A stretch of DNA of 64,000 nt, taken from contig CP150183.1 in assembly GCA_037965595.1 (NCBI GenBank), positions 1,674,001-1,738,000 on the forward strand, written 5' to 3'. How positions within the stretch are numbered: the first letter of the stretch is position 1; the number at the start of each line of letters is the position of its first letter. Below are positions 1 through 8,134 of this stretch, in pieces. The stretch is from Alkalihalobacillus sp. FSL W8-0930 (GTDB lineage: Bacteria; Bacillota; Bacilli; Bacillales; Bacillaceae_D). The notes under the pieces were generated by a model. That model was given only the letters and a program-made list of their open reading frames with translations, was not told the DNA's origin and made no database searches. The translations under genes and the position numbers were made by a program.

Positions 1-371
1 TCAAAATCGTGATAGATCTCATGTAGAGGGGCGTGAAGGTCCTCTTCAATGATGGACTTTACTTCTTGATAGGAGAATGGTGGGACATGGTCTTGAAGTC
101 TGCTCAATTCACTAATTAAATAATCCGGAAAAATGTCAGATCGAGTGCTTGCCACTTGCCCAAGTTTAATGAACGTAGGTCCTAGCTCTTCTAAGAGTAA
201 GCGAAGTCGTTCTGCAGTAGAGCGATAGTAATTTGGGTCTTTCTTTTTTTTCGGTGTTCTCACAAAGTCTAGAAGTCCAAGATCACGAACTAAGTGACCG
301 AACCCATAATGAAAAAGAGCTGTCAGTATGTCTTGGTATCGTTGAATATAGCGAATGCGTTTTTTAATCAA
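1..371 (-). CDS. UbiB/ABC1-family kinase-like protein, N-terminal part
   Basis: Only the first 123 residues are in the window; the gene continues beyond base 1. The N-terminus carries the ABC1/UbiB/AarF signature: a basic helix, then a KLGQ segment at residues 69-72 followed by STRSD, the KxGQ motif typical of these atypical kinases that support isoprenoid quinone or lipid metabolism at the membrane. The start is TTG at 371, preceded by GGAGG at 386-382 with good spacing. The first residues (MIKKRIRYIQRYQDIL) fit the family. It lies downstream of a phasin-like gene on the same strand, a common pairing in Bacillaceae, but a hairpin lies between the two. Family assignment is firm; the substrate is unknown. 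Confidence 0.85.
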   Translation of the reverse strand, partial: MIKKRIRYIQRYQDILTALFHYGFGHLVRDLGLLDFVRTPKKKKDPNYYRSTAERLRLLLEELGPTFIKLGQVASTRSDIFPDYLISELSRLQDHVPPFSYQEVKSIIEEDLHAPLHEIYHDF

Positions 372-418
372 TGCTTGGTCACCTCCAACTCTATAAAAAG
401 AGACAAAAAACGCAAAGC

Positions 419-446
419 GGCGGATCTTTAAAAAGAACCGCCATTT
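419..446 (-). terminator. hairpin between phasin-like gene and ubiB-like gene
   Basis: GGCGG-TTCTT and AAAGA-CCGCC arms form a stem with one internal mismatch. A run of T's follows after a few bases on the minus strand, and ATTTTTG follows on the plus strand. It could be a leaky terminator that lowers expression of the UbiB-like gene relative to the phasin-like gene. Confidence 0.45.
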
Positions 447-470
447 TTGTTTCTGGTCTGAGTATCTGTT

Positions 471-773
471 TTACTGTTTTGGAATGGATTGTTCTAATTC
501 TCTAATTCTGCGCTCTAATGCTTCCACTTCTTCTTTTGTTGCGATATTCATAGAACGAAGCATTTGTTGAACACGTTCTTGAACAATGCCATCAATTTGT
601 TTTTGAGTTTGACTTCCTTTTTCAATTAAATCTTCCACAAGATTTTCTGATTCAGAACGTTTGATCTCGCCCTTTTTGACTAAATCATCTACCGCTTTTT
701 CAATTTGTTCCTTACTAGCTACGGCAGCACCTAAACCAAGTGAATACACATTATTCAATATACTTCTGACCAT
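471..773 (-). CDS. phasin-like coiled-coil protein (PHA synthesis regulator family)
   Basis: A 100-residue, highly charged protein with a short hydrophobic N-terminal stretch (ILNNVYSLGLGAAVAS), a central basic/acidic region (EKAVDDLVKKGEI) and a C-terminal heptad-like coiled coil (EEVEALERRIRELEQ). This is the pattern of small phasin-family proteins (COG3937 type) that coat polyhydroxyalkanoate granules or regulate their formation, but many Bacillaceae homologs have no proven role. I start it at ATG 773 because CCAGGAGG ends 9 bases upstream; the frame is open for nine further codons. It lies upstream of the UbiB-like gene on the same strand. Confidence 0.7.
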   Translation of the reverse strand: MVRSILNNVYSLGLGAAVASKEQIEKAVDDLVKKGEIKRSESENLVEDLIEKGSQTQKQIDGIVQERVQQMLRSMNIATKEEVEALERRIRELEQSIPKQ

Positions 774-882
774 GATCACATTCCTCCTGGTTAATCTCAA
801 ACGCCTGACGAGATTATTCTGTTATCTAACCCTAATACTACCTTACTTTATCGAAAATGAAAATCAATAGCCTTGTGAACGT

Positions 883-1581
883 TTATGAAGATGATTCTTC
901 ATAAGCTTGGAGATACAAGGCGTCGCCCTCAATCCATTCCCCGTATAAGATCTCTTCACACTTCTTATAACCTTGTTTATGAATTTCTTTTTGGAGCCAG
1001 GTTTCTGTAAGGTTTGCTGTTTCTAGGTTTTTCTTTGATATCTCTCCATCAAGGATCACTAACAATGGAAGAGGGACAGGAGAAGGCTTGATATTAAGCT
1101 CTTGGTTCTTTGGCGTGTCAAATGGGTGTTTCTTTAAAACCGTAATGGTCCCATCGGTTTCGAGGACTCCGTGTTCTACTTCATTAATAGAGAAAGCTCC
1201 TTTATCCCTTAACAGATGCTGCAGCTGATTAATGTCTAATTTATTTTTCTTTAACGCTTTAAAATCAACCTTTCCTTTATAGATCACAATGGAAGGGCTG
1301 CCTTCAAGCCATGAGCGGGATCTTCTAATTTTCTGTGTAATGATTTCAATCAAATAAATCAACGTTCCCCAGATTGCAATGGCAACAAGCACCCTAAAAA
1401 TACTCACCTCGTCATCATAGATCGCATTACCAACGAGTTCCCCAACAACTAAGGCTGAGACAAAGTCAAAGGGAGAAAGCTGTGATAGCTGATTTTTCCC
1501 GAGAATTTTTGTTAATAATAATAAAGCAAAAAAGCCAACAATTAATTCAACAGTCAGAGAACCATAAGTAGAATCAAGCAT
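883..1581 (-). CDS. DUF421 (YetF/YdfS-like) membrane protein
   Basis: A 232-residue protein of the DUF421/YetF family. Three N-terminal membrane segments (residues about 7-25, 32-50 and 56-78) carry the family-typical LSPFDFVSALVVGELVGNAI stretch. A cytoplasmic mixed alpha/beta domain follows, with a SPSIVIYKGKVD strand and an LLRDKGAFSINEVEHGVLE segment. The start at 1581 is supported by AAAGGAAT upstream; the frame stays open 24 codons further without a better ribosome site. It is divergent from the spoVA-type operon. DUF421 proteins regularly accompany spoVA2-type operons and have been linked to spore heat resistance and membrane properties. A second family member lies at 3995-4726. Confidence 0.85.
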   Translation of the reverse strand: MLDSTYGSLTVELIVGFFALLLLTKILGKNQLSQLSPFDFVSALVVGELVGNAIYDDEVSIFRVLVAIAIWGTLIYLIEIITQKIRRSRSWLEGSPSIVIYKGKVDFKALKKNKLDINQLQHLLRDKGAFSINEVEHGVLETDGTITVLKKHPFDTPKNQELNIKPSPVPLPLLVILDGEISKKNLETANLTETWLQKEIHKQGYKKCEEILYGEWIEGDALYLQAYEESSS

Positions 1582-1732
1582 ATAACAATTCCTTTCATTT
1601 AACGTGTTTCTTAGTTTGAACGAAAAGCCGATTGTTATCCGAGAAAAAAACATGCGTTTGTTGTTATAAAATAACGCACTAACTCAAATGCTAAGTGAAA
1701 TGATCGACGCAAATAAGTGAAGGATGGATGTT

Positions 1733-2164
1733 ATGTATAAGAGGGTTATAAGCATTTGGGTGATGAGCCTACTTGTTCTCACGGCTTGTGGTGGGGCAAA
1801 GAATATAAAGTCTCTTTCAGGCGAAGATATGAATCCTGTCGTAAGCCAAAGTGACATAAATCAAGCAAAAGAGCTCGTGCTTCAAATGGAAGAAGTGACT
1901 GATGTTAAAGGAATTCAATATGAACATTTATTATTCCTTGATCCAAAAGTGAAGCAACTGGATCGTCTTAAGCTAAAGCATATCCGACAGGAGGCTTTTA
2001 AACGAGTAAAGGATGAGTTTCCTGAATCAAAAGTCCATGTGTCCACAGATCGAAAAATTTACATGGAGCTTGAAAAACTGGAACAACAATTAGCAGATGA
2101 AAAGATCGCGGCAGATGAATTAAAGAAGAAACTAGAGAAACTAGAAGAAGATATGAAGGGGTAG
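1733..2164 (+). CDS. YhcN/YlaJ-type sporulation lipoprotein
   Basis: A 143-residue lipoprotein: a signal peptide with the lipobox LTAC (Cys about residue 18), then a compact YhcN/YlaJ-like domain (ELVLQMEEVTDVKGIQYEHL) and a strongly charged C-terminal helix likely to be coiled coil (EKLEQQLADEKIAADELKKK). Start chosen at ATG 1733, 9 bases after AAGG; an upstream in-frame ATG at 1724 touches the ribosome site. It is the first gene of a tight unit with spoVAC, spoVAD and spoVAE, the position held by a YhcN/YlaJ lipoprotein in spoVA2-type operons. Probably located at the inner spore membrane. Confidence 0.8.
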   Translation: MYKRVISIWVMSLLVLTACGGAKNIKSLSGEDMNPVVSQSDINQAKELVLQMEEVTDVKGIQYEHLLFLDPKVKQLDRLKLKHIRQEAFKRVKDEFPESKVHVSTDRKIYMELEKLEQQLADEKIAADELKKKLEKLEEDMKG

Positions 2165-2169
2165 TGTAG

Positions 2170-2634
2170 ATGGCAACAAATAAATTAAACCCAGAACAAA
2201 AGCAATATCAGCAACTTGCCAAAAAGCATGAGAAAAAAAGACCTGTTCTTAAGAATTGTATACGAGCATTTCTAGTTGGAGGTCTTATTTGTGTAATAGG
2301 TCAAGGGATCTCTATTTTCTTTTATACCTTTTTTGATTTCACTGAAAAAACAGCAGGTAATCCAACCGTCGCAGTTCTTATCTTACTATCTACCTTACTA
2401 ACAGGTTTTGGCGTTTACGATCGAATTGCTCAATTCTCTGGTGCGGGAACGGCTGTACCTGTCACGGGGTTTGCAAATTCGGTTGCATCTGCGGCGATCG
2501 AACATCGTACAGAAGGATATGTGCTGGGTGTAGGTGGAAATATGTTCAAACTTGCAGGTTCAGTTATTGTATTTGGGACAGTTGCAGCATTTTTTGTGGC
2601 CATTATTAAAACCATCGTTCAAGGAGGGTTTTAA
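2170..2634 (+). CDS. spoVAC: stage V sporulation protein AC
   Basis: A 154-residue integral membrane protein with a short basic N-terminus and about four hydrophobic segments. It contains the SpoVAC/SpoVAE-like repeat VGGLICVIGQ (residues about 36-45) and a conserved FGVYDRIAQFSGAGTAVPVTGFANS stretch (GFGVYDRI...VPVTGF). SpoVAC forms part of the inner-membrane channel that moves Ca-dipicolinic acid into the forespore and out at germination, and behaves as a mechanosensitive channel in B. subtilis. AAGGGG lies just upstream of ATG 2170, six bases after the lipoprotein stop. Followed immediately by spoVAD. Confidence 0.93.
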   Translation: MATNKLNPEQKQYQQLAKKHEKKRPVLKNCIRAFLVGGLICVIGQGISIFFYTFFDFTEKTAGNPTVAVLILLSTLLTGFGVYDRIAQFSGAGTAVPVTGFANSVASAAIEHRTEGYVLGVGGNMFKLAGSVIVFGTVAAFFVAIIKTIVQGGF

Positions 2635-3651
2635 ATGCTAGTAGGAAAACAAAGCTGGGTATTCGAAAGCAAACCGGTTATTCGTTCAACCGGGACAATA
2701 GGTGGACCTTTTGAAGCGAATGGTCGTTTGGCGGATGAATTTGATCTGTTGCATGATAACCTTTGGATGGGCCAGGGTTCATATGAAAAAGCACAAACCG
2801 TTTTAATTGAACAAGCATGTGAAAAGGCGATTGAGAAAGGTGGGCTGACAAAGGATCAAATACAGTTTATGTTGTCTGGCGATCTGGTTAATCAACTAAC
2901 TCCTTCGACATTTGCAGGAAGAAGTCTTAAGATTCCTTATCTCGGACTTTTTGGTGCTTGTTCTACTTCAATGGAAGGTCTTGCAATGGCTGCGTACCTC
3001 ATTCAAACAAGGGGAGCAAAACATGCTGTTGCTGTAGCATCCAGTCATAACGCAGCCACAGAAAAGCAATTTCGCTATCCAACTGAGTACGGTGGGCAAA
3101 AACCGCCAACCGCACAATGGACGGTAACAGCAGCAGGTGCAGCTGTTGTATCACATGAAGGTAATGGTCCACGAGTGACGGCCGCAACGATTGGGCGAAT
3201 TATTGATATGGGATTGTCTGATCCATTTAATATGGGCGGAGCGATGGCACCTGCTGCGGTTGATACGCTAGAAGCACATTTTCGTGATACTGGAAAAAGC
3301 CCTGAGGATTACGATCTGATTGTGAGTGGTGATCTAGGTGAGATTGGACTCGCCATTGCCAAAGAATTGTGTGAGCAAAGAGGAATCGTGTTAAAGGAAA
3401 ACCAGTTTAAAGACTGTGGCCTCATGATTTATAAGGAAGATCAACCTGTACTTGCTGGAGCGAGTGGCCCGGGATGCTCCGCTGTTGTTACATATGGTCA
3501 TCTGTTAAACCGAATGAAAAAAGGTGAGTTAAATCGCATTCTTGTGATTGCAACAGGTGCTCTTTTATCGCCACTTTCATTTCAACAAAAGGAATCCATC
3601 CCTTGTATTGCACATGCTGTATCAATCGAAGCAGAGGGGGTGAGAGCTTGA
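2635..3651 (+). CDS. spoVAD: stage V sporulation protein AD
   Basis: A 338-residue soluble protein with the thiolase-like fold of SpoVAD, the dipicolinic acid-binding component of the SpoVA channel. Recognisable family stretches include GKQSWVFESKPVIRSTGTIG at the N-terminus, a GACSTSMEGLA segment around residue 105 at the position of a thiolase active-site Cys, and GDLGEIGL around residue 232. The length matches the family (about 338). The ATG abuts the spoVAC stop and is preceded by AAGGAGG. The last codons overlap the spoVAE start by four bases, implying translational coupling. Confidence 0.95.
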   Translation: MLVGKQSWVFESKPVIRSTGTIGGPFEANGRLADEFDLLHDNLWMGQGSYEKAQTVLIEQACEKAIEKGGLTKDQIQFMLSGDLVNQLTPSTFAGRSLKIPYLGLFGACSTSMEGLAMAAYLIQTRGAKHAVAVASSHNAATEKQFRYPTEYGGQKPPTAQWTVTAAGAAVVSHEGNGPRVTAATIGRIIDMGLSDPFNMGGAMAPAAVDTLEAHFRDTGKSPEDYDLIVSGDLGEIGLAIAKELCEQRGIVLKENQFKDCGLMIYKEDQPVLAGASGPGCSAVVTYGHLLNRMKKGELNRILVIATGALLSPLSFQQKESIPCIAHAVSIEAEGVRA

Positions 3652-3998
3652 TCTTTCTTTGGGCTTTCCTCGTTGGAGGGTTAATCTGTGTCATTGGACA
3701 ACTTTTAATGGATGTAGGTGGTCTAACGCCAGCTCACACCATGTCTACACTTGTTGTAAGCGGCGCCGTCTTAAATGGAATTGGCGTTTACGATCGACTC
3801 ATTGATTTTGCTGGAGCAGGTGTAACGGTTCCGATTACCAGCTTCGGTAACTCCCTTGTTCAAGGGGCGATGGATGAAGTGGCTCGAAACGGTATCATTG
3901 GTGTATTAACAGGGATATTCGAGGTGACAAGTGCCGGGATTTCTGCCGCGATTATCTTTGGTTTCTTAGCTTCTCTTATCTTTAAACCAAAAGGCTAA
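3648..3998 (+). CDS. spoVAE: stage V sporulation protein AE (SpoVAEb type)
   Basis: A 116-residue membrane protein paralogous to SpoVAC: it starts LIFLWAFLVGGLICVIGQ and carries GIGVYDRLIDFAGAGVTVPI. TTG at 3648 is chosen because it overlaps the spoVAD stop, has GAGGGGG upstream and gives the usual 116-117 residue length; an open frame extends to 3603 but the extra residues do not resemble the family. Its stop (TAA, 3996-3998) interlocks with the stop of the convergent DUF421 gene. Confidence 0.92.
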   Translation: MIFLWAFLVGGLICVIGQLLMDVGGLTPAHTMSTLVVSGAVLNGIGVYDRLIDFAGAGVTVPITSFGNSLVQGAMDEVARNGIIGVLTGIFEVTSAGISAAIIFGFLASLIFKPKG

Positions 3999-4726
3999 TG
4001 CTGAATGGCTTCGTATTTAATATCATGGTTTGTGTAAGCAAGCTGAATCTCACCATTTGAATTAATGGTACAAAGAAAAATGGAATCGTACGTCTGAATA
4101 CCCTTCTGGTTTAATTTATCCAGGAGGTTTTTTTTGTTTATTTTGAGTCTCTTTAATATTTCTTCTTGAATTTCACCTTCAATAATGACAGGGTAGGCGA
4201 TCCCTCCAGGCGTTTTTTGAATCCCTAGATCCTCAATTGAAGGAGATTGTTTCTCTGCTTTCTTATATATGCTGAGCTCACCACTCGCTTCAATAATACC
4301 AAGTTCTATTTCATCTAGATCAAATACGCTTTTGCTTCGTGCCATTTCTAAAATGTTATCTAAAGAGTACCGAATACTTTTTATATTTTGGACTAGAATT
4401 TTCCCATTTCGAATGACAACTGTTGGCTCAAATGAAATCCATTTTCCAAAGGTACGATTTCGGATAGCTAGCTTTGACACAAAGACTTGAAGTAAACAGA
4501 TGCAGATGATAGCAAAGGCTGTTGGCAGGTGTTTTACACTAGGATCAGCAATGTCTGCTCCAACAACAGAAGCAAGAGAAATAATGATTAGAAAATCAAA
4601 GATGGGGAGCTCCCCGATCGAACGTTTTCCCATATACATCGTCATAACGAGAAGTAAAGGGAAAATGGTAATGATTCTTAAAATTATGAGTCCTAAATCT
4701 TTTAGTTCTTCTACCACCCGAATCAC
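3995..4726 (-). CDS. DUF421 (YetF-like) membrane protein linked to spoVA genes
   Basis: A 243-residue YetF-family protein: three N-terminal membrane segments with MGKRSIGELPIFDFLIIISLASVVG, then the alpha/beta domain (FEPTVVIRNGKI, ARSKSVFDLDEIELGIIE). It is about 25% of the way from a distinct paralog to the gene at 883-1581 by eye: same architecture, different sequence. GTG at 4726 is the longest start; no strong ribosome site is visible, so the true start may be a few codons inside. It converges on spoVAE with overlapping stop codons and no terminator between them. Known spoVA2mob operons end with a DUF421 gene on the same strand, so the opposite orientation here is unusual. Confidence 0.83.
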   Translation of the reverse strand: MIRVVEELKDLGLIILRIITIFPLLLVMTMYMGKRSIGELPIFDFLIIISLASVVGADIADPSVKHLPTAFAIICICLLQVFVSKLAIRNRTFGKWISFEPTVVIRNGKILVQNIKSIRYSLDNILEMARSKSVFDLDEIELGIIEASGELSIYKKAEKQSPSIEDLGIQKTPGGIAYPVIIEGEIQEEILKRLKINKKNLLDKLNQKGIQTYDSIFLCTINSNGEIQLAYTNHDIKYEAIQH

Positions 4727-4782
4727 TCTTTCATTTTTTAGCTAGTCTGCTCACTTCTCTTTTTTCTAAACCCTATAACCCG

Positions 4783-4810
4783 TCATAAAAAAGGTTGTCC
4801 GGCATAGACA
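4783..4810 (+). promoter_or_regulatory. candidate sigma-E promoter of dacB
   Basis: TCATAAAA at 4783 and CATAGACA at 4803 resemble the sigma-E boxes (KMATATTT and CATACAnT) and look very like the spoIVA pair at 53415-53443. dacB of B. subtilis is sigma-E dependent. The spacer is a little short (12 bases after the octamer). Confidence 0.45.
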
Positions 4811-4865
4811 TGTTGGTAAGAAGTCAGGGGACAATCCTTGAAGACAGGAACGAGGCGAGGAGCAG

Positions 4866-6005
4866 ATGATAAAAAAGATCAGTTTATTAGTACTATCCGT
4901 ATTGCTGTTAACGATGGGATGGACAACCGGGCTTGTAAAAGCAGAAGCAAACATTGGGGTCTCTGCGCAAGCTGCTGTCTTAATGGAGCAGTCTACCGGC
5001 AGAGTGTTATATGGGAAAAACGAACACGAACCGATGCGGATCGCAAGCATAACAAAGATCATGACAGCCATTCTCGCCATTGAGTCCGGTAAACTAAATG
5101 AGACTGTTACCGTGTCTGATCGAGCATTTGGAACAGAAGGATCTTCACTCTACCTACAAGCTGGGGAGAAGGTGTTACTCGAAGACTTGGTGTATGGATT
5201 AATGATGAGAAGTGGCAATGATGCGGCAATGGCTATTGCTGAACATGTAGGAGGAAGCGTCGAGGGCTTTGTTCTACTTATGAATCAGAAAGCAGAAGAG
5301 ATAGGGATGGAGCACACAACGTTTCAAAATCCACATGGCTTAGATGATCTTGAAAATCATCGCTCCAGCGCATATGACATGGCTCTTCTAACTCAGTATG
5401 CGATGACCAATGAGACGTATAAAACGATCTCAAGTACAAGTGATTATCGGACAAAAGAAGGAACGACTCGAGTATTTCACAACAAGAACAAGCTACTTAC
5501 CCAGCTTTATAAGTATTCAACTGGTGGAAAAACAGGATATACGAAGCTGGCCCATCGGACGCTTGTGTCAACAGCAACTAAAAACGATCTTGATTTGATC
5601 GTTGTCACACTTGATGCGCCAAGTGATTGGGATGATCATATGAATCTCTTTAATTGGGCATTTGATCAAGTAAAGCTTCAGGAGGTTGTTCAAGAGGGGC
5701 CTATTTCACTTGTTAAGGACGAGTACTATAAAGGAAGAGTCTATTCAAAGCAATCGTATTTTTACCCGATTAAGAAAAACGAGTTGAACAAGTTAAATCA
5801 AGAAGTAACACTCGTTACACCTCCCGTAGCTGAGGAAAAATTGACTGAACCTGTTGGCAAGCTAACTGTGAAAATGGATCAAGAAGTTCTGACAAGTATT
5901 CCACTTTATTATGATCCTCCAACCGTAGAAGAAAAGCGCTCCTTTTGGAATCGGTTGTTTGGAGTGATCCAGGTCGTAGTGGGGGTCCAAGCAAATGATC
6001 AATAA
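4866..6005 (+). CDS. dacB: D-alanyl-D-alanine carboxypeptidase (sporulation PBP5*)
   Basis: A 379-residue S11 peptidase with a signal peptide (about residues 1-27) and all three penicillin-binding motifs: SITK (SxxK, catalytic Ser around residue 61), SGN around residue 118, and KTG in GGKTGYT around residue 224. A PBP5 C-terminal beta domain and a C-terminal amphipathic/hydrophobic anchor follow (FWNRLFGVIQVVVGVQ). It trims D-Ala from spore cortex peptidoglycan and so sets cortex cross-linking. Placement directly before spmA-spmB identifies it as DacB rather than DacA or DacF. GAGGCGAGGAG precedes the ATG. Confidence 0.93.
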   Translation: MIKKISLLVLSVLLLTMGWTTGLVKAEANIGVSAQAAVLMEQSTGRVLYGKNEHEPMRIASITKIMTAILAIESGKLNETVTVSDRAFGTEGSSLYLQAGEKVLLEDLVYGLMMRSGNDAAMAIAEHVGGSVEGFVLLMNQKAEEIGMEHTTFQNPHGLDDLENHRSSAYDMALLTQYAMTNETYKTISSTSDYRTKEGTTRVFHNKNKLLTQLYKYSTGGKTGYTKLAHRTLVSTATKNDLDLIVVTLDAPSDWDDHMNLFNWAFDQVKLQEVVQEGPISLVKDEYYKGRVYSKQSYFYPIKKNELNKLNQEVTLVTPPVAEEKLTEPVGKLTVKMDQEVLTSIPLYYDPPTVEEKRSFWNRLFGVIQVVVGVQANDQ

Positions 6006-6591
6006 AATTTGGATGTCGATGTTTGTGATTGGCGTTCTTTTTGCAGCCTGGAATGGGACGATGGACCAAGTGAATGCAGCCATATTTTCAGGTGCAAAGG
6101 AGGGTGTTGCCATCTGTCTCGGTCTAATCAGTGTACTCGCATTTTGGTTAGGTTTAATGAAAATTGCCGAGGTATCTGGTCTTCTCGCAACATTTGCTAA
6201 AATGTTACGTCCTCTTGCTACAAAGATTTTTCCGGAGGTTCCTGCTAACCATCCGGCAATGGGGTATATCCTAAGTAATATCACGGCTAATATGTTTGGT
6301 CTTGGGAATGCTGCTACACCAATGGGAATTAAAGCAATGGAGCAATTAAAACAACTTAACCATAATCGAGATTCAGCCAGTCGCTCCATGGTGACGCTAC
6401 TCGCTTTGAATACGGCATGTATTACGTTTATTCCAACAACCGTTATATCAATTCGGATGAGTTACGGCTCTGCTTCTCCAACAGATATTGTCGGACCAAC
6501 GATTATGGCATCTGCTTGTGCATTCATTGGAGCCATAATCATTGATCGCATCTTTTATATGAGAAAGATGAGAAAGCAGCGAACAATATGA
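5995..6591 (+). CDS. spmA: spore maturation protein A
   Basis: A 198-residue membrane protein with the nucleoside-recognition (Gate) type domain: GAKEGVAICLGLISVLAFWLG followed by NHPAMGYILSNITANMFGLGNAATPMG, with the conserved asparagines of SpmA. It works with SpmB in spore core dehydration; mutants of B. subtilis make spores of lower density and heat resistance. It overlaps the end of dacB by 11 bases and the start of spmB by four, so the three genes are translationally coupled. Confidence 0.94.
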   Translation: MINKIWMSMFVIGVLFAAWNGTMDQVNAAIFSGAKEGVAICLGLISVLAFWLGLMKIAEVSGLLATFAKMLRPLATKIFPEVPANHPAMGYILSNITANMFGLGNAATPMGIKAMEQLKQLNHNRDSASRSMVTLLALNTACITFIPTTVISIRMSYGSASPTDIVGPTIMASACAFIGAIIIDRIFYMRKMRKQRTI

Positions 6592-7124
6592 GTTGGTTAA
6601 CGGAACTCTCAATCTGGTTTATTCCCTTTTTAATTGGCGGCATTTTAGTGTATGGAACGATTAAAAAAGTTCCAACCTATGAAACGTTTGTAGAAGGTGC
6701 TAAGGAAGGGTTTGGGATGTCGATCTCCATTATTCCATATTTAGTGGGAATGATGGTGGCAATCTCTGTATTCAGAGCCTCGGGTGCCCTTGATTTTATA
6801 ATGAACGCGATGTCACCTCTGTTTCATTTAATAGGTGTTCCCGGTGAGATCGTGCCACTAGCATTGTTGCGTCCTGTTTCAGGAACAGGAGCGCTTGCCT
6901 TAATGAGTGATTTAATTGCCACTCACGGGCCGGACTCATTTATCGGGCGACTGGCAGCGACGATGCAAGGTAGTACCGATACTACCTTTTATATCTTAAC
7001 CGTTTACTTCGGAGCTGTCGGTGTAAAGAAGATGGGAGATGCGCTTAAAGTAGGCTTGCTCGCTGATTTAGTTGGTATTGTGGCTTCTATCGTTATTATT
7101 ACGATTTTATTCCATGGAGTATGA
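6588..7124 (+). CDS. spmB: spore maturation protein B
   Basis: A 178-residue partner of SpmA with the same Gate-type architecture: VEGAKEGFGMSISIIPYLVGM near residue 35 and LLRPVSGTGALALMSDL near residue 93, then a conserved GSTDTTFYILTVYFGAVGV stretch. About five hydrophobic segments are visible. Translation is coupled to spmA through ATGA. A strong terminator follows, so dacB-spmA-spmB form a closed transcription unit. Confidence 0.94.
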   Translation: MSWLTELSIWFIPFLIGGILVYGTIKKVPTYETFVEGAKEGFGMSISIIPYLVGMMVAISVFRASGALDFIMNAMSPLFHLIGVPGEIVPLALLRPVSGTGALALMSDLIATHGPDSFIGRLAATMQGSTDTTFYILTVYFGAVGVKKMGDALKVGLLADLVGIVASIVIITILFHGV

Positions 7125-7134
7125 GTTCGCATAG

Positions 7135-7173
7135 GACTAATGATCACTAGGTGATGTCATTAGTCTTTTTTTT
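7135..7173 (+). terminator. terminator of dacB-spmA-spmB
   Basis: GACTAATGA (7135-7143) pairs with TCATTAGTC (7157-7165), with a small inner stem (TCAC/GTGA), and is followed by eight T's. Confidence 0.9.
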
Positions 7174-7237
7174 ATTTTGAATGTTGCCTAACTATGTAAT
7201 CACCCATGCTTGATCTACGTTAATTTTTTGTCTAATC

Positions 7238-7266
7238 TTGTGTAATGACGCTTCTGGGGGTATGAT
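7238..7266 (+). promoter_or_regulatory. candidate sigma-A promoter of rluB
   Basis: TTGTGT at 7238 and TATGAT at 7261 with a 17-base spacer, 20 bases before the rluB start. The -10 is good and the -35 weak. Confidence 0.45.
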
Positions 7267-7286
7267 GGTACGTGAGGTGAATGATA

Positions 7287-8015
7287 ATGGAACGGTTACA
7301 AAAAGTGATTGCCCACGCAGGCGTTGCATCCAGACGAAAAGCAGAGGAATTAATCCTCCAGGGACGGGTGTCAGTGAACGGAAAACCCGTGACTGAATTA
7401 GGTGTAAAAGTACAAGCAAATCGAGATAAAATTGAAGTGGATGGTGTTCCGATCGATAAGGAAGAACCTGTTTACTTTCTTTTATATAAACCGAGTGGAG
7501 TCATTTCAAGTGTAAGTGATGATCGCGACCGAAAAGTAGTCACTGATTATGTTCAAGTGGAACAGCGGGTCTTTCCTGTAGGACGCTTAGATTATGAAAC
7601 ATCCGGTTTAATTTTACTGACAAACGATGGAGAATTTGCCAATCTTCTCATGCATCCTCGACACACCATTAACAAGGTGTATGTAGCTAAGGTAGAAGGT
7701 ATCCCAACAAAAGAAAACTTAAGACGACTTGAAAAGGGGATCATGCTAGAAGATGGGAAGACAGCCCCAGCTCAAGTTAAGCTTATGACCGTGGACAAGA
7801 AAAAAAATACAGCGATTGTGAGATTAAGCATTCACGAAGGTCGCAATCGTCAAGTTCGTCGCATGTTTGAAGCAGTTGGCCATGGAGTTCAGAAGCTAAA
7901 ACGTGAGGAATACAGCTTCCTGACGCTAAAAGGGATGAACCCAGGTGACGTGCGTCCGCTTAAACCAATTGAGGTTAAGCATCTTCGTGAGCTTGCTGTC
8001 ACGAAACCGTCATAA
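7287..8015 (+). CDS. rluB: 23S rRNA pseudouridine synthase B
   Basis: A 242-residue RsuA/RluB-type enzyme: an S4 RNA-binding domain at the N-terminus (LQKVIAHAGVASRRKAEELI), then the catalytic domain with GRLDYETSGLILLTNDGEFA, where the Asp is the catalytic nucleophile, and a C-terminal EGRNRQVRRMFEAVGH motif. It isomerises a uridine of helix 93 in 23S rRNA. ATG 7287 is preferred over 7281 because GAGGTG ends 7-8 bases before it and the family starts at MERLQK. In B. subtilis the homolog (ypuL) also lies between spmB and resA. Confidence 0.93.
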   Translation: MERLQKVIAHAGVASRRKAEELILQGRVSVNGKPVTELGVKVQANRDKIEVDGVPIDKEEPVYFLLYKPSGVISSVSDDRDRKVVTDYVQVEQRVFPVGRLDYETSGLILLTNDGEFANLLMHPRHTINKVYVAKVEGIPTKENLRRLEKGIMLEDGKTAPAQVKLMTVDKKKNTAIVRLSIHEGRNRQVRRMFEAVGHGVQKLKREEYSFLTLKGMNPGDVRPLKPIEVKHLRELAVTKPS

Positions 8016-8021
8016 AACAAA

Positions 8022-8051
8022 AAGACAAGTAGTACAAGATAACGCTATACT
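8022..8051 (+). promoter_or_regulatory. candidate promoter of resA
   Basis: AAGACA at 8022 and TATACT at 8046, 18 bases apart. Initiation would fall near 8058, at the foot of the following hairpin. Confidence 0.4.
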
Positions 8052-8054
8052 AGA

Positions 8055-8080
8055 AACAGGCTGGCATCAGCCTGTTTTTA
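8055..8080 (+). terminator. terminator of rluB
   Basis: AACAGGCTG and CAGCCTGTT form a nine-pair stem with a GCAT loop and a T tail. If the resA promoter just upstream is real, the same hairpin would sit at the very 5' end of the res transcript. Confidence 0.8.
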
Positions 8081-8134
8081 ACTCATTCTTTCATGCAGTA
8101 TGTGAGAACTTTGTACGTATAGGAGGTAGCTACG

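Noticed and set aside
5862-6389. Long antisense frame (175 codons) across dacB and spmA
   Set aside because: Shadow of two firmly identified genes; no ribosome site or recognisable protein.
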